A stretch of 64,000 bases of DNA from Bullera alba (Eukaryota; Basidiomycota; Tremellomycetes; Tremellales; Bulleraceae), in the NCBI GenBank assembly GCA_001600095.1, contig BCIX01000005.1:254523-318522 (forward strand), read 5' to 3'. Below, in pieces: positions 11,742 through 24,380 of this stretch; the first letter of the stretch is position 1; each line of letters opens with the position of its first letter. The position numbers were made by a program, and so were the translations under genes. The notes under the pieces were generated by a model. That model saw only the letters and a list, made by a program, of their open reading frames with translations. It was not told the origin of the DNA and ran no database searches.

Positions 11742-14700
11742 ATGTCCGAGCCCACTCCCATCCTCGCACCCCAACCCACCCCATACTCCTCCAACACCCT
11801 CGCCCCGCCACCTACAGGCTCGAGATCCAACTCGGCCGCATCCAATCGCTCCAACACCTCGTCCTCGTCACGCAGAGGGCGAACGCACGGATCCTCCAAT
11901 GTCTCGAGGAGCAACTCGCACTCGTCCAACGGTGGTAGTGAGGGCAATCCGAACCGAGTGAAAAAGTCGGGTCCAACCACCACCATAAGCGGAGGAATCA
12001 GACTCGGCCCAAAGGATGCCAATGGAGAAGGCAAAAAGGAAAAGACGGGGGCCAAGAAGAGCGGCACTTCCTCCCCCAATCCCCAGCAGGCAAAGCCAGA
12101 GGGAGACAGGCCAAAGGCCGAGTCGAAACCTGAAGCCGAGTCAAAGAGGAAGAACGGAGCAAACGCCAGAAAACCCGCTCCCATCAACACCACCGCTGCC
12201 GCCGCTCCACCTCGACCCAACTCGTCAAACTCGTCAGCAAAGGTCAAGTCGGCTACCTCGGCTCCAGCGAACAGCGCAGATTCTGCACCGAAATCCTTGC
12301 ACGCGGCGGTGTCGGCGCCAAAGACTGCTCTGCAGGCGGCAAGAGACGCAGCGAGCAAGAAGCAACAGGCTGCAGGAGGTGGAGACGCCTTGAGCAGTTT
12401 GCAAAAGATGATCTCGGATCTCAAGGCCATTCCGGCCACGTCTGCAAGCAGCTCGAGCGCGACAGCCGGAAATAAGGCCAACTCTGCCAAGGAAGCTTCT
12501 CCAGCAGCATCTGCGGTGCCCAAATCAGCAAAGTCGAACGAGACGAGCAGTCCGGTGCCTATCCCGAGTTCGTCCACCTCGACCTCCTCGTCAAAGAAGC
12601 TCAAAGCGGATGCACCGAGCTTTACGCCTTCGTTCCAAGCTTCGGTCTCTCCCGTCGCTTCTCAAGCAGCAATTTCACCTGCAGACGTGACGTCGCCGCC
12701 TTGGTCGGATCAGCATCCGAGGTCAACCTCCCACGGCAGTGCTGCCGACCGAAGGGCGTCGTCGTCATCAGTTGTCAGTCAGAACCCATATCTCTCAGCC
12801 ACTACGCCTTTCGCCCAGCCATTGCCTCAGTATGCAGCATACGGCACTCAGCACTTACACGTCCACCCCGAGGCTGAGAACGAGGATCTGTCACCCATGT
12901 CATTCGCGCATCACCCAGATGGTCAATATCAGCAGCAGCAACTCCTCGCAGCTCAGCAGTATCAGCAGCTACAATACCTACAAGCTCAACTGGCAGCCAC
13001 GACTTTGCAACTGCAGCAGCAGCAACAACAGCAACAGCAAACTCAGCCTATGGGCAGTTTCATCGCTCCTAGATTCCAAGCGCTCGCGGCACAGAGAGCT
13101 GCTCAACAGCAACAGCAGCAGGTACAAGCACTAGCCCAAGCTCGACAGCTGTACGAGTTGCAACAGCAGCAGATGCTCGAGTACCAGAGGCGAGAGGATG
13201 AAGCTAGGTCAAGGGCCATTGCGGAAGCTACGTTGCAAAACCCTCCCCCGGTCTTTGAAGAGGACTCACCAGAGCCGAAGCCCGCTTCACTCGGCCCTAC
13301 CGGACGACCACAGCTCGCCCCGTCGTTCACCTTTGGAAAGAAGACTCGCGGGGACAGTGTGTCTGGAGAACAGGTGCCAATGTCGCCATCGAGAGAACCG
13401 CCTGTTATCAATCGCAGTGAAGGCATAGGTGGCGCAGCCGCCACTGGTCTCGCGGGACTCGCTGCCAGGGCTCACAAGAGGACAGGCAGCGAACTCAGTC
13501 CCGCCGTCCAGCAGCAGGTAAGTCGCAAATAGGGCAGAGACAGGTGCTGACGGATCCTCTAGCTCGAGATTCAAGCTCAAATTGAAGCGCTGCAGGCCAA
13601 GCAAAAGGCATTGATGGAGGCTGAGAAGCCGACTGGATCTTCCTTGTCTGATCTTGCGGCGTACACGCAGAAACAAACGCCCTCTCAGATGATTGCTCGA
13701 CATCGCCGCGTGCAATCGACAATCCCATCGGCAACGCTCAACGAGACCTTTAGCGCTGAACTCACCAGCGTGCAAGAAGGCGGTCACAGCCGACAGTCCA
13801 GCCGAGCGTTTGATGGAATGCCCCCTCCGCCTGTGCCGAACAAAGCGGAGATCGGTCACGGTCGACGACACAGCGTCAACGTGTTCAACAAGACTTCTGG
13901 CCATGGCGCCGGTTTCAACTCTATCAGCGCGGCCAGTGTCGACATCCCAGAAGACGACGTCGTGGTTGGCGGACGCGAATTCAGGGGTAGCCACCACCGA
14001 TCAGGAAGCAGAGGCAGCGGACTGGGCTTGGAGAGCGGTAATTGGAGATCAAGCTCTGGTTCCATCTCCCTGCCCCAGGGCGCTCCCACTGTCGCCGACC
14101 TGGCAGCCGCTCAGGCCCAATTGCAGTCCCTTGCGCAGTTCCGAGCCGCTGCTGGAGGTGGGCATACCAAGATGGCGTCGTTTTCCTTCCCCAACATGCT
14201 GCCCAACTTGCTCGCCGCGACGACTCTGTCCACTCCAGCGGGCCAGTCGCTATGGCAGCAACAGCAGGCTTTCCAGATGCAACTCCAACAGAGCTCCAGT
14301 GGACCCCAGCGAAAGTCGCTATTCGCGCCCTACCTCCCCCAAGCGTCGCTCCCACCTTTGCTCTCGGCGGGCAAGCTTGTCGTCGGTGTGCTGCGAGTCA
14401 ACAAGAAGAACCGCTCGGACGCCTATGTCGCCACTGATGTCCTCGAGGCGGACATCTACATCTGCGGATCCAAGGACAGGAACAGGGCACTAGAAGGCGA
14501 TATCGTCGCCGTCGAGCTCTTGGACGTGGACGAGGTGTGGAGCACGAAAAAGGACAAGGAGGAGAAGAAGCGGAAAAAGGAGGAGAATGCGGCTTACGAC
14601 CTGAAGCCCGCTCAAGCGAAAAAGCTAGAGAAGAAGAAGGACGATGTCGAGGTGGAAGGTCAAGGTCTGACTCTGTTCGAAGACGAGGAAGTTAACGACG

Positions 14701-17574
14701 AGACGAAACCCACCTACGCGGGTCATGTGGTTGCAGTCGTGAGTGAGACGTTCAAAATAAGCTTGCGATCCACTGAACCCGGGAACAGGTCGAGCGAATG
14801 CCAGGACAACTGTTCTCTGGACAGCTTGGCGTCTTGCGACCCTCGTCCGCTGCGACAAAGGAGAAGCAGGAGCTCGAGAGGAAAGAGCGCGAAGGGGACA
14901 GAGGGAAGAAGGACGACAAGCACGACGAAGCTCGACCCAAGATTGTTTGGTTCAAGCCTACGGACAAGCGAGTCCCGCTCATTGCCATTCCGACGGAGCA
15001 AGCCCCGCCCGACTTTATCGAGAACCCAGATACCTACGTCGACAGGCTGTTCGTCGCCACCATCAAGCGATGGCCGATGTGAGTAAAATCCGAACGACAT
15101 GAAGCTAATCCTGTTAGCACCTCTCTACATCCGTTTGGAACGCTGGTCGAGGAGCTCGGACCGATTGGAAATTGTGAAGTTGAGACGAGCGCCTTGTTGA
15201 AAGACTGCAACTTTCCCACGGAGGAATTCGCCGAAGTCGCCCTCAAATGCCTGCCCCCACTTCCATGGAGGTGAGCTCCGAGTCAATCGATCGATCCGAG
15301 TGAGCTGACGTATCGCGATAGCATTCCTGAACGAGAGTACGAGATCAGAAAGGATCTCCGAGGCGAGAGGATCTTCACTATCGACCCGCCGACGGCGAAA
15401 GATCTCGACGACGCGCTGTCGATCAAGACCAACGAAGATGGGACATATACTGTTGGCGTCCACATTGCCGATGTGTCCTACTTTGGTGAGCTGTCGCCTT
15501 TTTGATAGTTCGAGCATGGCAGCTGACAATGCGCGTAGTCAAAGCCAACACTGCTCTCGATCGAGAAGCCAGGAAGCGAGCGACAAGCGTGTACCTCGTC
15601 CAGAGGGCAGTGCCGATGTTGCCACCACAGCTGTCGGAAGAGCTGTGCAGTCTGCAGCCCAACGTGGAGCGTCTTGCATTCTCCGCCACGTTCACGATTG
15701 ACAAGGAGGGTGATGTGTTGAAGAAGGAGTTTGGCAGGACTATCATCAAGTGAGTTCTGCTGATCGCTTCTTGGCAGGATACCAGCTGACCGTCTATCAC
15801 TAGGTCATGTGGAAAATTAGCCTATGACGACGCTTTCGCCGTTCTCAACGGCTCAACTCTGGATGAGAGCAAGATCACAACGCATAACCCCACCGACGTC
15901 GCCGCTGACATCAAGGCTCTGCATGTGAGTCCCGTTTTGCGCCACTGGGATTCTGCTAATAACGGCTTCAGACCCTCGCGACGCAAATGAGAGCCAAGAG
16001 GTCGGACAATGGCGCCATGATGAGCAGTAAAAACAAAATGCTGTTCAAGCTCGATGATCAAGGTAAACCTACCGACTGCTTCCAGTACAGCAAGACCGAC
16101 GCCAATGTCCTTGTCGAGGAGGTGAGTGTCCCTGGATCGAAGTGATGCTGACAGTACCAGTTCATGCTCCTGGCAAACTTGTCCGTTGCAAGGGTGATTG
16201 CAGGTGGTCTGCCGGAACAATCGCTGCTCAGGCGACATGAAGGTCCTCTCGAGCGTCGTATTGTGAGTCTCACGTCCTGCCTCGAAAGCATTCTCACGGA
16301 TGGGATTAGGAAAACTTCGTTGCCAAAGCGAACAAGCTGGGCTTCGAGTTTGATGGCGTGGATCAGAAGCTTTTGCAAAAGGGCTTTGACAAAATCCAGA
16401 CGCCAGAAGACGCTCTGGTTTTAGAATTGCTCAAGAGAAAGGCCATGCAGCGGTGAGCTGATATCCTCTGTCCGTGACGCCCAGCTCACACTAGGGATAG
16501 CGCTCGGTACTTCTGCACGGGTATGCTGGATATCGCGAAGTACTCGCACTGGGCATTGAACGCACCTGTCTACACGCACTTCACGGTGAGTACAGCTTCT
16601 GCCTCTATCTGGTTTACAAGCTGACAGACACACTTAGTCCCCGATCCGGCGATACGTGAGCTATCGCGAGAAAGACACCGTGCCTTCCATCAGCTGACGT
16701 TCTCTCAGGCCGACGTCTTAGTTCACCGCATGCTCGATGCCTGTCTTGCGAGCCGTGAGTAGCTGAGCGTATCACCTCTTTCGCCCACAGCTAAAATCAT
16801 CCGTAGCAAACCCCACGGACGTCAAGTTCCACATGGACCGTGACCAAGTTGCCAAGTGCGCTCAGCAGTGCAACATGAAGAAGCGTGAGTGCCGAGGTGC
16901 TACAGTGATTTTCGATTGCTTACGCCTTATTGTAGAGAGCGCCAAATTGGCCGAAGACCAATCCGTGCATTTGTACCTCTGCATGCTGATCCACGACCTC
17001 ACCGAGCGTTATGGTCCGGTCGTGCGAGAGGCTAGAGTGACGAATGTGCTCGATGCGGCATTCGACGTGGTCGTGGTGGGTACAGCTAAGTCTACTTGGG
17101 TCACCGTGAGCTGACCTGAATTTTGCAGCCCGAGTTTGGGATCGAGAAGCGAGTGCACGTCGACAAGATGCCACTCAACAGCACAGTGTTCGACGAGCAC
17201 AAGGACGTGTTATCGCTCTACTGGACCAGTCAGGATGTATTGACCTACCTCGCCTCGACGTCGGATGACCCGCATCTCGTGCACATCAAGTCGATAGCCG
17301 ATCGACCTCAGGGATCCAATTCTGCCTCTGATGGCGAGGGTTCTGCACAGAGGGAGAGGTCGGCCCAGTCCGGCAAGGTCGACCACGCGGGGTTGAGGAC
17401 TAGTGGCGGACACAAGATCCAGGACGTGAAGGAGTTGATGAAGGTCCATGTGATTGTGACTAGCGATATGACGAAGAGTCCGCCCGTCCTAGTGGTGTAC
17501 GCCTGTGAGTGATATACATGTCGAATCTGAAATGTGGGGCTGACGAGGATATAGGCAACCCCTACGCCCAGTAG
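11742..17574 (+). CDS. SSD1: Ssd1/Dis3L2-family RNA-binding protein
   Basis: A cytoplasmic mRNA-binding protein of the RNase II/Dis3L2 family that controls translation and localisation of cell-wall mRNAs under the Cbk1 kinase. The start is ATG 11742 ([11 protein letters not shown]); about 1,680 residues in about 17 exons. The first roughly 840 residues are Ser/Gln-rich and disordered, with CAG/CAA-coded Gln runs near 13010-13120. Four Cbk1-type HxRxxS sites are visible (HKRTGS near 577, HRRVQS near 639, HGRRHS near 691, HHRSGS near 736), plus a [FY]xFP docking motif, FSFP, near 799-802. Cold-shock domains start at [11 protein letters not shown] (about 842) and include [15 protein letters not shown]. 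The RNB domain contains [13 protein letters not shown], which keeps all four aspartates (about D1153, D1159, D1161, D1162), and YTHFTSPIRRYADVLVHR. The protein ends ACNPYAQ. Ascomycete Ssd1 lost this active site. Confidence 0.93.
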
Positions 17575-17965
17575 AGATGCCATGGCCGCTATTGGGTAGG
17601 AGCCTCGGGATGTACAGGCGGGAGGATGCGCACGGTATAGCCGGTCAAAGAGTGACGCCGGAAAGGAGGGAGGCGCAGTTTAGGCTATCAATGTCGATCT
17701 AGTGTTTACCGTTTGACAGACGAACCAACGCGGCAGCAAAGTCTCAAAGTATCGAAAACCCACACTGTATATAGCGCATATCATGAATCGATCGAGAGGG
17801 CATGGTGTCAATGGCGACGTGCTTTGGCTAAGTACTCTACGTTTTTGCTACTGTGCGTCACGGGCGAGGTGAGTGTCGAGGCCCGGGTCCATCTGGACGC
17901 GGTGTTTTCGCGGGGCAAGAGGTCCTCGGGGCTGGTGATTGAAGGGACGGTGTTCTATCATTCGA
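17575..17965. other. Convergent intergenic region after SSD1
   Basis: 391 bp between two converging stop codons, presumably the two 3' UTRs. An alternative minus-strand frame runs through the right part (to about 17848) and reads REMYDRMIEHRPFN. It could be the true C-terminus of the neighbour if an unseen frame switch occurs. Nothing else is seen. Confidence 0.4.
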
Positions 17966-19848
17966 TCATACATCTCGCGCCACTGTCGGAGGTACGGAGA
18001 GCGTCGCCTGCGGACGCAGAGGGTGGGAGAATTCAGAGCGAAGCGGGTCGAGTACGGGCGGAGGTGGTACGCGGAGAAGCCGACGCTCTCTTTGGGAGCG
18101 AGACGGTTCTGTGTCCGATCGCGAGGGGATAGCAAACTTCCTGCCCTTGTCGGCGGTATAAATCGGTGAACCCCGAGCATCCGTTTCATACTCTTCCCAA
18201 CCGTGCCCGTGCCATGTGGCGATCCGCCACAAGGCCAGCATTACTGGAACGGCTTTATCCCCCGGATCGTTGATCCTCGTCGCGGCGCAGAATGGTTCCA
18301 TGCCGATATTCAATTCCTTTGCCGCGGCGACCGCTGCGGGTGGGAGAGTCACTGGATCCGGCCAGCTCGAGAGTGCCAGTATATTGGAAGTGTCCGATGA
18401 GGTGGGGGTGAGGGGGATGTCGAAGGCTTTGGACATGCGTTCTCGAATACGCCTCTGCTCGCCGAGCATGAGTTGGAGCGAGTGGAAGAGCGTCCGGTGC
18501 AGATGTTTGGGAAACATGAGTGGGAGGTTGTATACCGGTATTGACCCATTAGGCGTTTTGACCATTCTTACGAATTTTACAGGTGTCATGTCCGTGCCGA
18601 AGATAGAGATGGGGATCGAGGCCGTATCCGCCACGGAGGGGGTGGTTGACTCTGGAACCGACTGGCCGGTCTGAGATTTCGTCTGGTCGTCACGGGGGGC
18701 GGTGGAGTCGAAGTGGGATTCTGACCAATCCCCCATATCGAGCAACGCGCGCACGCTCTCGTCGCCATGCCAAACTGCCTCCTTGTCCATTTTGTCCAGT
18801 TTGGCGGCCTCTTCGGCACTTAGTCGGCGGAAATATGGCTTTGGCAACGACTTTGGTCCATCCAAGAGTGGTGCCGACTGGGGACTCTCGAGCGTTTGTG
18901 TCTTTTTTAATAACCATTTGGTCCACCGGCGACACGTCGCTGGAGAGGGGTACAACGTTCCAATGCTTTCTTGTAAGAGGGACAATTCTTGAAGAAGCCT
19001 TTGGTGCAGTTGTTGCTCGACCAGCACCTCGAGCTTTGGCGGGACTTGCGTGTCGAACTTCCCCAGCCGACCGGTATGACGACCTACGTCTCCGTCAACA
19101 ACAGGCCAGGACGTAGAGTGAAGTAGTGTGCTGAGCAGATCTAGAGATTCAGGTGTGGAGAAATGTTATTCACCTGGGTGATGGAGAACCTCGAATATGT
19201 CCCGACGTAGGGTGACCCATGACCCAGGACCCCATTTCTTCTCTGCGAACCTGGGGTGGAGAACGCTATCGGGCATGAAGTACCTGTTGGATTTGTTCCA
19301 CCAGTTTCCCTTCCCTTTAGATCTTGATGGACCCTGGGCGGTGTCATCTCCATCTGGATCAAAGTCAAAGACAGTGGGGCGTAAGGCGACCATGAACGCT
19401 GTACGGGGTCAGTCTTTACCACCCGTCTGCTCGTCAGCCTGCGTGCTTACCAGAAGGTAGGAGCTGCTGTGTGGCTATGCACAACCGAGGCGGACTCTTA
19501 ATCAATCTATCTTGGTCCAAGTCAGATCCTCTCCCTACAATAGTTTCGAGGATACCGCTCACACCGAGGGTCGCACCACCATTTCCGCCTTTGTTCCAGC
19601 TGTTCCGTGGTATACACAGTTTCATCCTTGAGCGCCTTTGCGAACGCTGCCTTTCGCGCCTTTCGTAGGGGTGCCACTCTGCCTCTAGAGTCGGGCTGCT
19701 GTTCCATATCCATGATGTACGAGCGAGGCCGAGCAGGAGGGGCGGATATGGTCGTGGTGGACAGAGACCTGTAAGGTCTGCTGAGATCGATGTAGAGTGT
19801 TCTCTTGGCCAGTCTCGAGCCAGAGGGAGCCATCGTGGGCAGGAACAT
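17966..19848 (-). CDS. Hypothetical protein, probably mitochondrial
   Basis: I do not recognise the family. Four exons on the minus strand join in frame, separated by short introns near 19562-19530, 19450-19400 and 19174-19142. The first exon (ATG 19848, or ATG 19833 giving MAPSGSRLAKR) encodes a basic, Ser/Thr-rich, acid-poor start (KRTLYIDLSRPYRSLSTTT) that looks like a mitochondrial presequence. Then come RRKWWCDPR, a Trp-rich block (GNWWNKSNRYFMPDSVLHPR, KKWGPGSWVTLRRDIFEVL) and a long soluble C-terminal half with VYNLPLMFPKHLHRTLFHSL. About 585 residues. The composition and size would fit a mitochondrial ribosome or translation factor, but that is inference only. The last 50 residues before TGA (17966-17968) are Pro/Ser-rich and less certain. 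Confidence 0.6.
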
Positions 19849-20230
19849 CTCTCACTGGACTACAAAGGCGATGTGCGCTATCGTAGGAGCAGTGTCTGAC
19901 TTTTGGATGTATCGACCAAGTATCGACTATGGACCGAGCTGTTGACGCGGGATCAAAATTTCGAACGGGTGAGTTACGTACAAAGGGAATCGAAATGACA
20001 TCGACGACGGTGATGACGGTGAGCAGAGGGTGTATGATAACACTGACAGCCAATAACACTCACCTCATCGTACAGTATCACTCGCTATCTAGACTCACCA
20101 CCACGTTCTCGTCACACCACGCAAGGGCATGGCGGCGGAGAGGTAAGGCATCGCTTGTTTACCACCTGGTCGCGGTGCTCGCAGAGCTGATCGGTATTCG
20201 GAATAGCCGTCACGCCCCACCTCATGGGCC
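19849..20230. promoter_or_regulatory. Divergent intergenic region
   Basis: 382 bp between outward-facing genes (probable mitochondrial protein, mitochondrial carrier), expected to hold both promoters. Small open frames occur on both strands but lack start or splice logic. I see no distinct motif. Confidence 0.4.
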
Positions 20231-22029
20231 ATGGACACAACGCGCCCAAAGTCTCGATCTCTGGCTGAGCGGTGGGTCCACAAAGGCCTTCACTAGGGTC
20301 GTTGCTAATGCAGACTCTTTATAGAGCATAAAGTGGTATGTGGGCCATACTTGAGCGCCTTGGACACGACTGATGGTCGCGGTGATAGGTCGCTTCTGCA
20401 ACTTCGGCTTCGTTGATCTCGACGTTTGCAGGCTTTCCAGTATGTCCCAAAGCGCTGGATATGGACCGAGCTCACGATACTCTGTAGCTCGATTCGCTCA
20501 AGTCCCGACTGCAGAGCTCGCGCGAGAGCGTGTCGATACCGAGACTAGCAGCGGACGTCATCAGGGAGGAAGGTGTTGGCGGGTGAGCAGTGCCGAGTCG
20601 ACCAGCTGCTCATTTGTGCTGATATTCTCTGTAAGGCTTTGGCGGGGATTTCCGTGAGCTGCAACTCTCGGGATCTGTGACTGAGCTCAGGCTGACGCAT
20701 GTAGGCTCCCGCTGATAACGATATCGATTGTCCGGACTATCTCTTTCACCATCTACACCTCGACGAAACGGATCCTCAATTCTGGACCCTCGGACCAAAC
20801 TACACCCACACTAAACTTTTCTCAATCTTCCACATCGACCAACCCCGACACAGGCAACATCACCAAGAATCCCTGGATTGATCTCAGATTAGGAGTATTG
20901 AGCAAGAATACCGCCACGGACGTGGCGTTGACGAGTCTGATTGCGGGAGGAGCGAGCGGTGCTGTTGTTTGTATCGGAAGTGCACCGTTCGAGCTCGTCA
21001 AGGTGCGTGAAGACCTCGGTTGTCTCTAAAGCTATAACTGACGGCTGGGTAGGTCCGCCGGCAGCTAGAGTACCAGATCTATCGGGATTCCCATCCAGCG
21101 CATTATGGCCCTAAATCCAGCAACGCCCCTCCGCCTTCTTCCGCACTATCTCAACATCCATCGGGGACTGGCGCCTCTGCATTCCATCACTACCTCGACA
21201 AAGACCATACATCCGCGTCCAGCGCCCCATCAAGAGTCACCCTCGCGCCCAATACCCCAGCTCCCACTCGACCCGCTCCATTCGTCCCCCCGACCACGAT
21301 GCAAGCGGTCCGGATGATCATTGACAAGTCGGGCGTCATGGGATTGTATACGGGCTGGAGACTGCATTTCGCCAGGGACACCATGGGCACCGCGCTCTAT
21401 TTCGCAGAATACGACTTGATGCGGTGGCTGCTCGGGCGGAAGAGGAGTGTCGTTGGAGACGGGAGGGGTGCGGGGAGAGATGGCGAACAGGGTGATGTAC
21501 CCGATTGGGCGAGGCCATTCCTGCCAAAATCAATGATCCCGTTTGTGTGTGGGAGTTTCGCCGGAGTGACAAGCTGGGCCCTAATCTATCCGATAGACGT
21601 GAGTGCGCCAGTGCCGATCTTCGCTATTTGGGTCTGAGCTGATTATCTTCTGATTAGGCCATCAAGGTTAGTGCACCGTGTCCGGGATGAAGTATGCTGA
21701 TGGCGGGATAGACGAAAGCGCAGCAGAGGGCCTTGTCGGGCCTAGAGCCACGGACTGCTACTGCCCAATTACTCCGCCTTGTCCGAGGCACCGACAAGGA
21801 CAACCCCAAACCCCTCCTCACAGGGATTACCAGGCTGTACAGAGGGTGAGTCCGTCTCCAGGGGAACTGTGAGGTACGACGGCTGAACAGGGGTAGATTG
21901 GGCGTATCGATGATAAGGTCAATGTTGACCCATGGCCTGCTGTGGACTATTGTCGATGCGGCGTGTGGGTGGATAGAGACCAAGCCGTTCGAGAGGCTGG
22001 CTCTGAAAATGGAGGATAGGGTGTTGTGA
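20231..22029 (+). CDS. Mitochondrial carrier family (SLC25) transporter
   Basis: An inner-membrane metabolite carrier, substrate unknown. The three family signatures are present: FPLDSLKSRLQ (repeat 1, followed by LWRGFPLPL), SAPFELVKVRRQ (repeat 2) and YPIDAIKTKAQQ (repeat 3, followed by LYRGLGVSMIRS). The start ATG at 20231 (MDTTRPKSRSLAERLF) is joined through a 22-nt exon (20314-20335) to VASATSASLISTFAG. Two more tiny exons are needed for continuity: 18 nt at 20636-20653 (LWRGFP) and 9 nt at 21658-21666 (A-I-K). Each has standard splice ends. The matrix loop of repeat 2 is enlarged by about 65 Pro/Ser/Ala-rich residues between QLEYQIYR and QAVRMIIDKSG. About 450 residues; a typical carrier is about 300. 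TGA at 22027-22029. Confidence 0.85.
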
Positions 22030-22286
22030 GGGGCCGCATGTCCTACTGTACCATCACTGTCACTGTCGCAATCGCTGGCTTCACCTCGGGCCATCACTCT
22101 CCGTCAAGCCAGGCCACACTCGCGTAGCCAGTGCCCATCAACTAGATCTAGACTGTCAGATTCACTATTGTATATCATCTTAGCATGCACTGCATTGTAG
22201 CCAGGCTCCCTGTCCGGGCAGGCGCGTGCATCCCGGCACTTCTCCTATAAGGATACGATACGCCGCGAGTGCTTTGATGATCTCTT

Positions 22287-24380
22287 TCAATCCGTCTCGC
22301 TGGTCTCTGACCGCGGCGGATCTCTGTGCAGACCAGAGTTCTCGGACCACTCTTTCGTCCTGTAAACACGAGTGAGATCCATTCCAGAAATCGATGTTGG
22401 GATGGATGACTCACCCCATTTGGGATAATCTACTGACGCATCTAGCGAACGCGAACAACTCTTCGTCCCCGGAGAACAGCGATGACGACCCGACGTCCTC
22501 TGCCGAAACGCCCTGGGAAGGTGTCAGCTTTTATCCTCATAGCAAATAGATCAGCCAGCTGACCAGGTCGTCCATCACTAAGATTGCGTCAGCGGGTAGT
22601 ACAGCTGTGGAACGGAGGGGACTCACTAGTCCGAGTGGTCGTGTCCGCTTCTTTACTGGCTCTGTCGTCGGAGAAGACTTGGAAGATGGGCACCGCGGAC
22701 GAAGTGAAAAGTTTGGTCTATGAGTCAATCAGCTTTTATATCCGACGTGGAGCTGGAAGCTTTACCTTATTTTCATAACAGGCTACATGGAAACATGTCA
22801 GTCAGGCTCCACTGTCGTTTGACTTCGAGTCGCTCTCGGCCTTTGGCCTCGAGGAGCACTCACCGTCGATGAAAGTGATGAATCGCCTAGCCTGGTCCCT
22901 CTCGCTCAGACCCATCCTCGGGATATCTTCCACGAACACTGTTCCGAAATTGTGAGTGACCTCGAGGTAATCCGCCGCGCTAAGGGGTTTATCGCATAGA
23001 TCCGCGAATTTGAACTTGGCCACCGAGCCGGATGATTCTGGGACGACGAGCTGACGACCCCATAATGGCAGCTTTCGGTCGAATATCACTTCCGAGGAAA
23101 TCGGATCTGACGAGGCGAATGACTTGAAGAGCTTTTTGAGCTCGAGATTGGTGGAACGGTCCAGCGGGTGGTAGTACGTGTGGGAGAGAGCGCGGGGTAG
23201 CTTCCTGTAGTCTGGAGGAAGGTAAGCAAGCTACTGGTCGGAAATTGAGGAAGATTGTCTGGCACGTACCCGTTCCAGAGTTCAGATCGACGACTTGGAA
23301 CCTATCCTTGATGAGATCTATGGCGGGGATGAAGCTTGACCGTTGAATCCCATTGATATACAGCTCGTCCGGGTGTCGACTAGTCGTTGTCAGGTGGATA
23401 TCCACGACACGGTGAAGAGTACCCACTTTGAGGTCATCACACAGACCACGCCGAAACCCATCAGTCGCTCCAGCAGCTGACGCAGGATCATGGCAGTGAC
23501 AATATCCGTGACCTACCGGAAGAGTCAGCGCAGCTCCATGTAGAACCGGGTTTTCCTTACCTGGAACTCGTCAAAGCACAAAACTCTTCCCTCTGCTGCC
23601 AAGCTCCTAGCGACTTCCGGCAGGGTATCCTTCTTCCCCGCTCCGCTCTGCTGATACCGCTTCCCAACCTCATGTTGCCGCGACAAGACGTCCAGCATGA
23701 AAGAGTGGAAGTGGATCCTAGTAGACCCGTACTTTTTGGATGAGAACTGCGGCGGGAGCGTAGAGTGGAAGAGGTCCATGAGCATTGTCTTTCCGGTTCC
23801 AACAGATCCGTAGAGGTATAATCCCTTTGGAACGCTTGACAGGTCTTTTGTCGGATTTGGGGTGGAGGGTGCTCTTTGGAAGAATTTGCCAAACTACAAG
23901 GCGTCAACGCTTGGGCTCCGCAGCTTCACATTGCTACGTACGAAAGAAGGCGTGATTTCTTGCTGCTCTGGAGGTAATGGCCCAGGATCATAGTCTTTCA
24001 AGTCATCGTATAGCCGTTGAAGCTGTTCTATGATTGTCCGTTGATGGGGATCCGCGCGCAATGACCCGGTCTCTACGAGGTACTCATATCGGGTGATAGG
24101 GTCTACACCGGGTCAGCTAAGGAGGACAGCATTGAATTCTATAGCTGATATTCTCACCCTTATACGACTCCTTCTCGGCTTTGGAGAGCTCTTTCCGGAT
24201 GGCTGTTGCACTGGCAGCCTCTCGGCTTGGTCGGGTACAATGGAGACATCTCCTGCTTATGCGTATCACACCCGCATCACTAGCGCCTCGGCCGAAGAGC
24301 TTAGGAATGACCAGGACTCTAGGAGCAATGAGCCTCGACGCTGAAGCCCTCGCTATCCTCCTTGTCAATGCCGCCGACAT
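22287..24380 (-). CDS. AFG1: AFG1/LACE1-family mitochondrial AAA-type ATPase
   Basis: A P-loop ATPase of the mitochondrial inner membrane/matrix involved in degrading or handling nuclear-encoded respiratory subunits. The start ATG 24380 gives a mitochondrial presequence ([17 protein letters not shown]). The family order follows: [21 protein letters not shown], Walker A in [22 protein letters not shown], Walker B in [31 protein letters not shown], and the C-terminal FITFIDACYENKTKLF. Continuity requires two very short exons, 17 nt at 22766-22782 (ACYENK) and 14 nt at 22564-22577 (MMDDL), both with standard splice ends. The end is CVSRLSQMG...TKEWSEN and TGA at 22287-22289. About 510 residues, normal for the family. 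Confidence 0.9.

Noticed and set aside
11678..12604. 308-residue minus-strand frame
   Set aside because: Antisense of the Ser/Ala-rich N-terminus of SSD1; repetitive Leu/Ala/Phe composition explained by the sense codons.
12900..13160. CAG/CAA repeat tract as a non-coding microsatellite
   Set aside because: It is in frame inside SSD1 and codes for Gln runs; interruptions by CAA and other codons are normal for such tracts.
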